The translations under genes were made by a program, and so were the position numbers. This document shows positions 16,673-25,475 of a DNA stretch of 64,000 nt, in pieces. A model generated the notes under the pieces. That model worked only from the letters and a program-made list of their open reading frames with translations. It was not told the origin of the DNA and did not search any database. The stretch is from Spirosoma endophyticum (GTDB taxonomy: Bacteria; Bacteroidota; Bacteroidia; Cytophagales; Spirosomataceae): the NCBI RefSeq assembly GCF_900112365.1, contig NZ_FOLQ01000010.1:172034-236033 (forward strand). The letters run 5' to 3'. Positions within the stretch are counted from its first letter, which is position 1; every line of letters begins with the position of its first letter.

Positions 16673-18421
16673 ATGGCTGAATTAATCCGAATGCCCAAGA
16701 TGAGCGACACAATGACTGAAGGCGTCATTGCGGAGTGGCACAAGAAAGTGGGCGATAAAGTAAAATCCGGCGACGTACTGGCCGAAGTTGAAACCGATAA
16801 AGCCACCATGGACCTTGAGGCCTATGATGAAGGGACCTTGCTGTATATCGGGGTTGAAAAAGGTGCATCCGTTCCTATTGATGGCGTTTTAGCTGTAATC
16901 GGAGCCGACGGCGAAGATTATCAGGCTTTGCTTAACGGGTCAAGCGGAGGAAGTCAGGACGCTCCTGCTCCGGCAGCTCCGAAACCAGAAGCGGCTCCTG
17001 CGCCTACGGGTTCGGCCAGCAGCGAAACGGAAACCAAGCTGCCAGACCCAAAAGCAGTAGCTGCTGCCCCGGCAGAAAATGTTAACGCGTCGATCATTCG
17101 GATGCCGAAAATGAGCGACACCATGACGGAAGGAACTATTGTTGCCTGGCATAAAAAAGAAGGCGATACGGTGAAATCCGGTGATGTGCTGGCTGAAGTC
17201 GAGACCGATAAGGCCACGATGGACCTCGAAGCCTACGAAGAAGGTACCCTGCTCTATATCGGCGTAAAAGAAGGCGCATCCGTTGCCGTAGATGATATTA
17301 TTGCCGTCGTTGGCGAAAAAGGTGCAAATTTTAAAGTGCTGCTGGATGGCGGTGGCAGCGTACCGGCTCCTGCCGGTCAGGAGGCTGCAACAGGCGAAGG
17401 TGGCAGTGCAACGGCTCAGCAAAACCCGCAGGCTGACGTCCCTGCTAATGCTGATACGGATTTGTCGTATGGTGGTGGCGAAGGCGCTATTTTGGAATCG
17501 AATGGTCGCGTGAAAGCCTCGCCATTAGCCAAGCGTATTGCTGAAGACAAAGGAATTAACCTGGCGCAGGTTCATGGTAGTGGTCCCGAAGGACGTATCG
17601 TAAAGAGTGATGTTGAGTCGTTTGTGCCCGGTCCTGCTAAACCGGCACCGGCTGCACCAGCCGCTCAGCCTGCTGCGCCATCGACTCAGTCGGCTCCAGC
17701 GCCAGCTCCTGTCCCAGCACAGCCAGCTCCGACGCCAACGGGTGAGTACGAAGATGTTCCGGTTAGTCAGATGCGCAAGACAATTGCCCGTCGGTTGAGC
17801 GAGAGCCTGTTTACTGCCCCGCATTTCTACCTGACCATGGAAATCAACATGGACAAGGCGATGGAACTGCGCGGCACGGTTAACGGACTTAGCCCGGTTA
17901 AGATATCCTTCAACGATTTTGTGATTAAAGCCGCTGCGTTGGCTTTGAAGCAACATCCGAATGTGAACTCATCCTGGTTGGGCGATAAAATTCGTAAGTA
18001 CAAATACGTCAATATCGGTGTAGCTGTAGCGGTTGACGAGGGCTTACTCGTGCCGGTAGTACGCAATGCCGATCAGAAAACGCTGTCGACCATTTCGGGT
18101 GAGGTGAAAGATCTGGCGGGTAAGGCCAAAGACAAGAAGCTTCAGCCTAAAGATTGGGAAGGCAGTACGTTCTCGATCTCGAATCTTGGTATGTTCGGCA
18201 TTGAAGAGTTCACGGCAATCATTAACCCACCCGACTCCTGCATCCTGGCCGTGGGTGCCATTAAGCAGACGGTGAAATTTGAAGGCGACATAGCCAAGCC
18301 AACAAACGTGATGAAAGTGACGCTCTCCTGCGATCACCGCGTTGTTGACGGCGCAACGGGATCGGCTTTCCTGCAAACCGTGAAGCAATTGCTCGAAGAT
18401 CCGATGCGAATGTTGGTGTAA
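16673..18421 (+). CDS. aceF: Pyruvate dehydrogenase E2, dihydrolipoamide acetyltransferase
   Basis: 582 residues. Two lipoyl domains, with lipoylated lysines Lys43 and Lys180 in VETDKATMDLEAY, joined by Ala/Pro-rich linkers; a peripheral subunit-binding domain (about 278-315, ASPLAKRIAEDKGINLAQVHGSG-type sequence); another Ala/Pro linker; then the acyltransferase domain from about 360, with catalytic DHRVVDGATG (His555, Asp559). It transfers acetyl groups from E1-bound thiamine to CoA in the cytoplasmic complex. The two lipoyl domains are nearly identical, pointing to recent duplication or conversion. E1 and E3 genes are not adjacent. A 2-oxoglutarate E2 is unlikely given the two lipoyl domains. 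Confidence 0.9.
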   Translation: MAELIRMPKMSDTMTEGVIAEWHKKVGDKVKSGDVLAEVETDKATMDLEAYDEGTLLYIGVEKGASVPIDGVLAVIGADGEDYQALLNGSSGGSQDAPAPAAPKPEAAPAPTGSASSETETKLPDPKAVAAAPAENVNASIIRMPKMSDTMTEGTIVAWHKKEGDTVKSGDVLAEVETDKATMDLEAYEEGTLLYIGVKEGASVAVDDIIAVVGEKGANFKVLLDGGGSVPAPAGQEAATGEGGSATAQQNPQADVPANADTDLSYGGGEGAILESNGRVKASPLAKRIAEDKGINLAQVHGSGPEGRIVKSDVESFVPGPAKPAPAAPAAQPAAPSTQSAPAPAPVPAQPAPTPTGEYEDVPVSQMRKTIARRLSESLFTAPHFYLTMEINMDKAMELRGTVNGLSPVKISFNDFVIKAAALALKQHPNVNSSWLGDKIRKYKYVNIGVAVAVDEGLLVPVVRNADQKTLSTISGEVKDLAGKAKDKKLQPKDWEGSTFSISNLGMFGIEEFTAIINPPDSCILAVGAIKQTVKFEGDIAKPTNVMKVTLSCDHRVVDGATGSAFLQTVKQLLEDPMRMLV

Positions 18422-18429
18422 ACCACCTA

Positions 18430-18473
18430 GTTCACGGTATTCGGTCAGTTAACACTGACCGAATACCGTGAAC
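18430..18473. repeat. Inverted repeat with 20-bp perfect arms after aceF
   Basis: GTTCACGGTATTCGGTCAGT (18430-18449) is exactly reverse-complementary to 18454-18473, four-base loop. It precedes a second, separate palindrome and may be part of the aceF/trxA double terminator. Confidence 0.85.
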
Positions 18474-18479
18474 ATATAA

Positions 18480-18517
18480 AAAAAGGCCGCTCCCGAATAT
18501 TCGGGAGCGGCCTTTTT
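18480..18517. terminator. Bidirectional terminator between aceF and trxA
   Basis: Perfect 38-base palindrome (19+19, no spacer) with A-run and T-run ends and a GC-rich core (GGCCGCTCCCG). It lies 18 bases past the trxA stop and about 60 past the aceF stop, serving both convergent genes. Confidence 0.9.
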
Positions 18518-18535
18518 GTTAGGAATCTGGGGAAG

Positions 18536-18880
18536 TTAAACCGTTGCTGGTTCCAGAGCAGCTTGCAGCTTTTGCTCCAGTACGTTTTTGGGAACGGCAC
18601 CAATTACTTTATCGACCAACTGACCATTTTTGAAGATCATCAGGGTAGGGATGCTGCGAATACCAAATTTAGCGGGGACGGCAGAGTTCTGGTCAACGTC
18701 CATTTTTGCGATTGTGGCTTTCCCTTCATATTCACCGGCGAGTTGTTCAACAACGGGCCCGATCATCTTACAGGGGCCGCACCACTCGGCCCAAAAATCT
18801 ACTAAAACGGGTTTATCGGAATTTATAAGTTCGCTAAAGTTAGCGTCTGTTGCTTCTACGGCATGTGTTCCTGCTGCCAT
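18536..18880 (-). CDS. trxA: Thioredoxin
   Basis: 114 residues from the ATG at 18880 (MAAGTHAVEATDANF); the frame stays open to 18934 but the extra residues lack thioredoxin character. Active site FWAEWCGPCKMIGP, conserved cis-proline in IRSIPTLMIFKNG, and total length match classic thioredoxin 1. It reduces disulfides in cytoplasmic proteins with NADPH and thioredoxin reductase, which is not encoded nearby. Single gene. Confidence 0.92.
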   Translation of the reverse strand: MAAGTHAVEATDANFSELINSDKPVLVDFWAEWCGPCKMIGPVVEQLAGEYEGKATIAKMDVDQNSAVPAKFGIRSIPTLMIFKNGQLVDKVIGAVPKNVLEQKLQAALEPATV

Positions 18881-18952
18881 GACTGAAATGAGTTTATTAG
18901 TTGAACTTGTTTCATCCACATAAACCGTTTTCAACCCGATTAGTTCCGAAAT

Positions 18953-19000
18953 CTACGCCACCTTGCACGTCATCCCATCAATTGATTCCATCGCTTGCAG
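18953..19000 (-). pseudogene. Isolated remnant of a dnaE 3' end
   Basis: The minus strand encodes LQAMESIDGMTCKVA followed by a stop, aligned end to end with the last 15 residues of the adjacent dnaE (LRALEAIEGVTCKVA, stop). About 37 of 48 bases match, with mostly conservative or silent differences. No further dnaE sequence is recognisable beyond it. It is a diverged partial copy of the gene end located 650 bases from the true one. Confidence 0.75.
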
Positions 19001-19111
19001 ATGAAGCCTTTAATCGTTCAAGATGTCAAAGAACAACGTAGTGACCACTATTGTGGCAGAATAAATTTAGTGAAACAAAACTTATACATCTAATCCTCAT
19101 ATAGTTACTTG

Positions 19112-19119
19112 TATATTTG
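19112..19119 (+). promoter_or_regulatory. -7 box upstream of the small lipoprotein gene
   Basis: TATATTTG is an exact TAnnTTTG, 38 bases before the ATG at 19158. No TTG at -33 was found. Confidence 0.35.
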
Positions 19120-19157
19120 AAACGCAAATTATGCCCCATTAAAATGAATCCACCTTT

Positions 19158-19649
19158 ATGAAAATTAGTCATCTATTAGTAAGAACCTTTGTGGTTCTAA
19201 TAGTTTCTGCTGTTTTATCCTGTCAAGAACGGAAAACCATACCACCCAATACGTTACCTTGCCCAGACGCTGTTGTATCTAAAACGCCGGAGCAGATATT
19301 AATAGGTAATTCATGGAAGGTAGAGGATTTGCGGTATGTACAAAATAATACGTTTCGCTATTACAAGCGGGGAATAGAGTACAATACAGCTAATTATGAT
19401 GGAGAATACACAGAGTTTTTTAGTGACAATACGGGCGTGAACCACGGTTGGGATTTGACTAATACACCACTCACGTGGAGTTTTACTAATACTGAAAAAA
19501 CGACCATCAAGTACACGCTTAAATATGCTACGCCCTTAACCGTAACGTGGGATAATATGATTTTCTCTGAAAAATCAATCCGCTATACGGAGTCTTACAC
19601 TAAAGAGGGAACTAATTTTTTAGTAGCTGGCATCAGGACACCTAGATAA
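19158..19649 (+). CDS. Small lipoprotein of unknown function
   Basis: 163 residues. Signal peptide with lipobox VLSC (Cys about residue 22), so a membrane-anchored lipoprotein. The mature part contains ILIGNSWKVEDLRYVQNNTF and many alternating beta-type stretches (WSFTNTEKTTIKYTLKY), resembling small lipocalin-like Bacteroidota lipoproteins in character only. Codon use is AT-richer than neighbours. It sits between dnaE and a detached dnaE-tail remnant, which suggests that it arrived as a cassette. Function unknown. Confidence 0.65.
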   Translation: MKISHLLVRTFVVLIVSAVLSCQERKTIPPNTLPCPDAVVSKTPEQILIGNSWKVEDLRYVQNNTFRYYKRGIEYNTANYDGEYTEFFSDNTGVNHGWDLTNTPLTWSFTNTEKTTIKYTLKYATPLTVTWDNMIFSEKSIRYTESYTKEGTNFLVAGIRTPR

Positions 19650-19651
19650 TC

Positions 19652-22600
19652 CTACGCCACTTTACACGTCACTCCTTCAATAGCCTCCAGCGCCCGCAGA
19701 AAACTATTGGCGGGTGAGACTTTCAATGTCCGGGATTGCAAACTGACCTCGATGCGTTCAGCATGATCCACTACGTTGAGCGAGAGCGTACAGGTGCCGG
19801 GGTGAGCGTTCACAAGCTCATTGATTTTGGCGACGAGTTGAGCGTTCAACGAGTCGATGGTTAAAGACACACGTAGTTCCTTACAGAATTTCTCGCGCAT
19901 GTCGTTTAGTAACCGAATGCTCGTCGGCTTGAACTCCAGTTGCTCAGAACCCCATTTGTTTTGGGTCTTGCCCGTAATATGCAGGAAGCGCCCCACCTCA
20001 ATGTACTGCACTAACCGGACGTAGTCGTCGCCGAAAAGAGCCATTTCGAGCGATGAATTGTAGTCCTCAAATTTGAAGATACAGAAAGGATTACCACTTT
20101 TTGTGATACGCATTTGCACCGCCGATACGATACCTCCAACTTTAATTTCAGGCTGTTTCGTCTCAAAAATATTCGCTAACGTGGTATTGCAGAAGCCCTC
20201 CATTTCGAGCTTGAACTCATCGAGCGGGTGGCCAGTGATGTAAAAGCCGACGACGTCTTTCTCGAATTTAAGTTTCTCGATCTGGTTCCACTCCGTAACG
20301 GTAGGTGCCTTAGGTCGGTTGAGCATGGGTTCACCGCCCATCATGGCACCGAACAGCGACTGTTGTGCCGCTGCTTTTTCGGCGTGGTAGTTGTTAGCAT
20401 ACCGGATAACCTTATCCAGAAATGGCGACGTATCACCCTCGCCCATCTCGAAATATTGCGCCCGATGGTACTCGTCAATGCTGTCAAACGCACCGGCATA
20501 GGCCAGCGATTCCCACGTTTTTTTGTTCACCGTCCGCAGGTTAACCCGAACGGCAAAATCGAAAATATCTTTAAACGGGCCTCCCGCCTTACGTTCCTCA
20601 ATAATGGCTTCTACGGCGGCATCACCTGCGCCTTTGATACCACCTAATCCAAATCGGATTTCGCCCTTTTGGTTAACCCCAAAGAATCGTTCTGATTCGT
20701 TTACGTCCGGGCCAAGAACCGGAATATTTATGTTCTTACATTCCTCCATGAAGAACGTAATCTTGTCGATCGTGCCCAGGCAACTGGTCAAAACGGCCGC
20801 CATGTACTCAGGACGGTAATGGGCTTTGAGGTAAGCTGTTTGGTAAGCGACGAAGGCGTAGCAGGTCGAGTGCGATTTGTTGAAGGCGTACGACGCAAAG
20901 GCTTCCCAGTCGGTCCAGACTTTCTCGCAGACTTTCAGAGGCAAATTATTGGACGCACAACCATCCATAAACTTCCCCTTCATTTTATCCAGGGTCGCTT
21001 TGTCCTTCTTGCCCATCGCCTTTCGCAGTACGTCGGCGTCACCTTTAGTGAAATTGCCAAGCTTTTGCGACAGCAGCATCAACTGTTCCTGATACACCGT
21101 AATGCCATACGTATCAGCCAGATACTCTTCCATTTCTGGCATGTCGTATTTGACTTCCTCGCGGCCGTGTTTCCGGTTAATGTAGTTTGGAATGTAGGCA
21201 ATCGGGCCAGGTCGGTAGAGGGCATTCATGGCAATGAGGTCACCGAAGCGGTCGGGCTTCAGGTCCTTCATGTGCTTCTTCATGCCGTCGGATTCAAACT
21301 GGAACACGGCATTGGTTTCCCCCCGTTGGAACAGTTTGTAGGTTTCCTCGTCGTCCAGCGGAATATCATCAATGCCTGTTTCAACGCCATTAATTAAGAA
21401 ACCTCCATGATTTTGTCTGATGAGCCGCAGACATTCCTTGATAATCGTAAGGTTGCGCAGGCCCAGAAAGTCCATCTTGATGACGCCCGCATCCTCGATT
21501 ACTTTACCTTCATACTGGGTGATAATCAGGTTCGTATCCTTGGAGGTTGACACCGGAACAATGTCCGATAAATCACTTGGAGCGATGATAATGCCGGCCG
21601 CGTGTAAGCCCGTGTTACGTACCGTGCCTTCGAGTTTTCGGGCCTGCTTGAGTACCGCCGACACCTTTTCGTAGTCGACAATCCGCATGGCCTGAGCCGC
21701 ACTCCGATCGCCGGATTCGAGGGCCCGCATGCGCTTCACGTTATCCAGTTCTTCCGGCTGTATGACATTCGACAAACCACCCGGCCCTTCGAGCGGATCT
21801 TCGAAAATACGCTTGAGGGTCATGTTATATGTCGGCTTATCGGGCACGAGTTTCACGACGGCGTTAGCGTCCTGCAAGGGCAAATCCATGACCCGCGCTA
21901 CGTCCTTGATGGACGATTTTGAAGCCATCGTACCATACGTAACGATCTGTGCTACCTGCGATTTGCCGTATTTCTGCACAACATAGTCGATCACTTTCTG
22001 CCGGCCTTCGTCATCAAAGTCCGTGTCAATATCGGGCATCGATTTCCGGTCGGGGTTCAAGAACCGCTCGAACAGCAAGTCGTATTTGATGGGGTCGATA
22101 TTGGTAATACCCGTGCAATAGGCCACCGCGCTACCAGCCGCCGACCCGCGTCCCGGCCCAATCATAACGCCCAGATCGCGACCCGCTTTGATGAAGTCAG
22201 CCACGATCAGGAAGTACCCGGCGAAACCCATCGTTTTGATGGTAAATAACTCGAAGTCAAGACGTTCCTGGATATGCGGAAGAATATCAACGTAGCGTTC
22301 TTTGGCGCCTTCGTAGGTTAAGTGGCGCAGGTATTCCCACTGATTCAGTACGTCGTCGGTATGCTGCTGAAACTCCTGCGGAATCGGGAAATTGGGCAGC
22401 ATGATGTCACGCTTCAACTTCAGCGTTTCGACCTTACCAACAATCTCGTTGGTGTTGTCGATGGCTTCGGGCAGGTCATGGAAAAGCGTGGTCATCTCCT
22501 GCGTGTTCTTGAAATAGAACTGATCGCTGAAGAAGGCGAAGCGCGTATTTTTTGGCATCACATCGTCGTCGCTGAAATCCTTCATCGACGGTGTGCTTTG

Positions 22601-23287
22601 CTTTTCGTTGGTGTTCACGCACAGCAGAATATCGTGCGCTACCCAGTCGTCCTGATCGACGTAGTGGGAATCATTGGACGCAATAATTTTGACATTATAT
22701 TTCCGGGCGAACTTAATCAATACCTCATTGGCTTTGATCTGATCGGGAATCTCGTGGCGCTGTAATTCAACGTAGTAATCCTCGCCGAAACGGTCGAGCC
22801 ACCACTTGAACTCGATTTCACCCGCTTCCTCGCCTTTCTTGAGAATTGTTTTCGGTACAGAAGCGCCGATGCAGCACGTAGAGGCAATCAGACCCTCTTT
22901 GTACTTGTCAATCAGTTCCTTCGTAACGCGGGGATACTTGCCGTAAAGCCCCTCCATATAGCCCAGCGAGCAGAGTTTCGCCAGATTTTTATACCCCTGC
23001 GCGTTTTTGGCCAGCAGCAGCTGGTGATACCGAACGTCCTTTTTCTCCTTCGTAAACTGCTTAATGGTATGGTCTTCCACCACGTAGAATTCGCAACCGA
23101 CAATCGGCTTGATCCCCTGTTTGCTGGCTTCGGCGACAAACTCGAATACACCGAACATATTGCCATGATCGGTAATGGCAACGGCGGGCATATTATCGGC
23201 TTTGGCCTTCTTAATCAGCTTTTTAATATCCGCCTGACCGTCGAGCAGCGAGTATTGAGTGTGGCAGTGGAGATGAGAGAATTGCAT
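19652..23287 (-). CDS. dnaE: DNA polymerase III alpha subunit
   Basis: 1211 residues, normal for DnaE1-type. N-terminal PHP domain (HLHCHTQYSLLDGQ, AITDHGNMFG), polymerase palm with GPGRGSAAGSAVAY (377-390) and the catalytic PDIDTDF (418-424), fingers, tandem helix-hairpin-helix region, an internal beta-clamp-binding-like QQSLF (bases 20351-20365), an OB domain (VGGIVSAVQMRITKSGNPF) and a C-terminal tau-binding-type region. Catalytic subunit of the replicative polymerase. The PHP metal residues look intact, so it may keep a proofreading role. Single gene; the far 3' end has a diverged copy at 18953-19000. Confidence 0.96.
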   Translation of the reverse strand: MQFSHLHCHTQYSLLDGQADIKKLIKKAKADNMPAVAITDHGNMFGVFEFVAEASKQGIKPIVGCEFYVVEDHTIKQFTKEKKDVRYHQLLLAKNAQGYKNLAKLCSLGYMEGLYGKYPRVTKELIDKYKEGLIASTCCIGASVPKTILKKGEEAGEIEFKWWLDRFGEDYYVELQRHEIPDQIKANEVLIKFARKYNVKIIASNDSHYVDQDDWVAHDILLCVNTNEKQSTPSMKDFSDDDVMPKNTRFAFFSDQFYFKNTQEMTTLFHDLPEAIDNTNEIVGKVETLKLKRDIMLPNFPIPQEFQQHTDDVLNQWEYLRHLTYEGAKERYVDILPHIQERLDFELFTIKTMGFAGYFLIVADFIKAGRDLGVMIGPGRGSAAGSAVAYCTGITNIDPIKYDLLFERFLNPDRKSMPDIDTDFDDEGRQKVIDYVVQKYGKSQVAQIVTYGTMASKSSIKDVARVMDLPLQDANAVVKLVPDKPTYNMTLKRIFEDPLEGPGGLSNVIQPEELDNVKRMRALESGDRSAAQAMRIVDYEKVSAVLKQARKLEGTVRNTGLHAAGIIIAPSDLSDIVPVSTSKDTNLIITQYEGKVIEDAGVIKMDFLGLRNLTIIKECLRLIRQNHGGFLINGVETGIDDIPLDDEETYKLFQRGETNAVFQFESDGMKKHMKDLKPDRFGDLIAMNALYRPGPIAYIPNYINRKHGREEVKYDMPEMEEYLADTYGITVYQEQLMLLSQKLGNFTKGDADVLRKAMGKKDKATLDKMKGKFMDGCASNNLPLKVCEKVWTDWEAFASYAFNKSHSTCYAFVAYQTAYLKAHYRPEYMAAVLTSCLGTIDKITFFMEECKNINIPVLGPDVNESERFFGVNQKGEIRFGLGGIKGAGDAAVEAIIEERKAGGPFKDIFDFAVRVNLRTVNKKTWESLAYAGAFDSIDEYHRAQYFEMGEGDTSPFLDKVIRYANNYHAEKAAAQQSLFGAMMGGEPMLNRPKAPTVTEWNQIEKLKFEKDVVGFYITGHPLDEFKLEMEGFCNTTLANIFETKQPEIKVGGIVSAVQMRITKSGNPFCIFKFEDYNSSLEMALFGDDYVRLVQYIEVGRFLHITGKTQNKWGSEQLEFKPTSIRLLNDMREKFCKELRVSLTIDSLNAQLVAKINELVNAHPGTCTLSLNVVDHAERIEVSLQSRTLKVSPANSFLRALEAIEGVTCKVA

Positions 23288-23507
23288 AGGTTCCGCAGAT
23301 TACTGGCTTAAAAATAGCCACTTTCAGTGGGTTACGGGTAAGGAGGAAGCGAGAATTTTAATAAGAATTCGCTAACAAGTTGATGGTGAAAGAGAACGTA
23401 GCTCAACTTGCAAAAACTATTGACTGACTTATGAAAGATTTATGAAAAACTTGTAAACCCTATGCTTTAACACAAGATTTTGATAAAACAACGAAAACAC
23501 AAATCAC

Positions 23508-24020
23508 ATGCAAACTCAACGTACACTGAATCCAGTTGAACTGGAAAAGCTTAAAGATAAAATCAAGGACATTCGCATTGCCATGTTAACGACGCTTGAG
23601 CCGGATGGTGATTTTCATACAAGACCTATGGCAACTCACGAGATAGAGGCCGATGGCACGATGTGGTTCTTCACATACGACAACTCGAATAAAGTAAACG
23701 AAATTCGGCAAAACGATCGCATTTCGCTTGGTTTTGCAGACCCTGACTCAGAAGTATTCGTGTCAACATCAGGGTATGCCGAAGTGGTAAAAGACCAAGC
23801 TAAAATAGACCAGCTATGGAGTGACATACTTAAAACGTGGTTTCCCAATGGTAAAGACGATCCTAACCTAGCTCTGCTGAAAGTTACCACCCATGCCGGT
23901 GAATACTGGGATCGTCCGGGTGGGAAAATGGTGAAATTATTTGAGATGGCGAAAGGAGCTCTGACGGGAAATACCGATAAAACGGGTCGTAACGAAAAGT
24001 TCGGCGATGAGCCACAATAG
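23508..24020 (+). CDS. Pyridoxamine 5'-phosphate oxidase-fold general stress protein
   Basis: 170 residues, split-barrel flavin-binding fold of the general stress protein 26 group: IRIAMLTTLEPDGDFHTRPMATHEIEADGTMWFFTYDNSNK, SLGFADPDSEVFVSTSGYAEVV, and the terminal WDRPGGKMVKLFEMAKGALTG typical of this subgroup. Binds FMN or FAD; true PNP oxidase activity is unlikely because the PLP-binding residues of PdxH are not seen. Cytoplasmic, single gene followed by a strong terminator. Confidence 0.85.
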   Translation: MQTQRTLNPVELEKLKDKIKDIRIAMLTTLEPDGDFHTRPMATHEIEADGTMWFFTYDNSNKVNEIRQNDRISLGFADPDSEVFVSTSGYAEVVKDQAKIDQLWSDILKTWFPNGKDDPNLALLKVTTHAGEYWDRPGGKMVKLFEMAKGALTGNTDKTGRNEKFGDEPQ

Positions 24021-24036
24021 TAAGTTTACGCTATAG

Positions 24037-24090
24037 AAACGGCGTTGGAAAGGTGACATTTTGCCTAGCTTTCCAACGCCGTTTTGTGTT
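24037..24090 (+). terminator. Terminator after the stress protein gene
   Basis: Perfect 16-bp stem AAACGGCGTTGGAAAG (24037-24052) against 24069-24084, then a T-rich tail. The symmetry also allows use by the convergent oxidoreductase gene. Confidence 0.85.
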
Positions 24091-24110
24091 TTTATAATTA
24101 GCTATTTAAC

Positions 24111-25403
24111 TCATCCAATCAGCCGTTTCAAGGCAAACTTCTTCAGCTTCTCCTTTTCGCCAGCTACGGTATTCGCGGCCAGTTCGCCGAAGGAAGCGCC
24201 CTGCTTGTAGCCGTGACCCGAATCACCACCCATGACCCATAGATTGTCGGCTTCAGGGTGTGTATCCAGAATAAAATCCGAATCGGGGGTCATCGTGACT
24301 TGACAAACGCGCTGCTCGATCAGCGGCTGGCCCACCATTTTCGGGAACCGCCGTTTGATAACCCCTAACGCCAACTCAAATTCTTCTGGTTTTACGAAAC
24401 GGTTATACGTATCAAATCGATCCGTTACGTCGTTGTCCGGGGGCGTTAACCCCAACTTGAACCCCCTGAAATCGCTCCCCGGTACGCCGAACGAACGGAA
24501 CGGCCCACTCATATCCCGGTCCATCCAGGTCGGCAGTTTGTTTTCCATCAGATTGGATTGACCTACTGGTGAGGCAAAGAAGAAAACCACGGCTCGGGTC
24601 ACTATGAGTTTCTTCGTGAGTTCCGGAAAAAGGCGGACCGCCCAAGGACCACAGGCAAATATGAACTGATCGGCTTCCAATACGGTGCCATTGGCCAGGG
24701 TAATGGCTGTTGCTTTCCCTCCCTTGATGGTTTCCTGTTTTACCTGTTGTTGCAGAAACGTACCCCCTTCTTTAACGAATAAATCGCAAACGGCCTGGCA
24801 CCCCTTTCGAGCATTCAGAAACCCGGCTGTTGGGTCGTACATGACATGATCCAGCCCTTCCGTTCCGATTTGTGGCCACCGCTTTAGGGCATCATCCAGA
24901 CTTACTTTTTCGAGTGGAAGGCCCAGCCTCTTATAGATCGAAACGGCGGCTTCGGCTTCAGTCTTACTGGAGGGATAATTAAAGAGCAATAGACCATTCT
25001 GATTCAGTATTTTCTGCCCCATCTTCGGCTCATTCTCCTTCCAGAGCGCCAGGGCACGTATTGCCATATCGGCATAAACAGGATCGGCATAATAAGCTCG
25101 GATCAGGCGAGTTTCTCCACCCGAACTTGACTGATTATTGCCCGCCCCAAATTGATCAATGAGTGTTACGTTGTAGCCCTTACGTAGCAAATGCAGAGCC
25201 GTCCAGCCACCAAATGCACCGGCGCCAACAACCACGATTTTGCCATTTTTCGCGGGCTCTTTAATGAACGTAGCAACACCGGCTTGCGAAGAAACAGGAA
25301 GGGCCGATTCTAAAGCACTTAATGCCGTCCCCTGAACGCCAAACTTTAATAATTGGCGTCGGTTGATACGTCCCTTATTTTCGTTCTGCTCACTGGTTGC
25401 CAT
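24111..25403 (-). CDS. FAD-dependent oxidoreductase, monomeric sarcosine oxidase-like, with Tat-type leader
   Basis: About 430 residues from the ATG at 25403 (MATSEQNENKG); the frame is open to 25469. N-terminal NRRQLLKFGVQGTALSAL is a twin-arginine-like leader. FAD-binding Rossmann motif VVVGAGAFGGWTALHLL, then SSSGGETRLIRAYYAD, which resembles the flavin-attachment neighbourhood of sarcosine and N-methyltryptophan oxidases, and C-terminal WVMGGDSGHGYKQGASFGE. It probably oxidises an N-methyl or secondary amine, substrate unknown. It is the last gene of a minus-strand run with the PmbA-like and TldD-like genes (72-base gap). Confidence 0.82.
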   Translation of the reverse strand: MATSEQNENKGRINRRQLLKFGVQGTALSALESALPVSSQAGVATFIKEPAKNGKIVVVGAGAFGGWTALHLLRKGYNVTLIDQFGAGNNQSSSGGETRLIRAYYADPVYADMAIRALALWKENEPKMGQKILNQNGLLLFNYPSSKTEAEAAVSIYKRLGLPLEKVSLDDALKRWPQIGTEGLDHVMYDPTAGFLNARKGCQAVCDLFVKEGGTFLQQQVKQETIKGGKATAITLANGTVLEADQFIFACGPWAVRLFPELTKKLIVTRAVVFFFASPVGQSNLMENKLPTWMDRDMSGPFRSFGVPGSDFRGFKLGLTPPDNDVTDRFDTYNRFVKPEEFELALGVIKRRFPKMVGQPLIEQRVCQVTMTPDSDFILDTHPEADNLWVMGGDSGHGYKQGASFGELAANTVAGEKEKLKKFALKRLIG

Positions 25404-25475
25404 GTTGCTGATAATTAATGGATTGTAAAAAAGAGGAAGGTATTGTTGCTGGCGCGGGTGAATACCCACGCCAAA

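Noticed and set aside
20819..21397. 192-residue plus-strand frame inside dnaE
   Set aside because: Lies wholly antisense to the conserved polymerase domain of dnaE; low complexity of codon use and no family resemblance. A shadow of the real gene.
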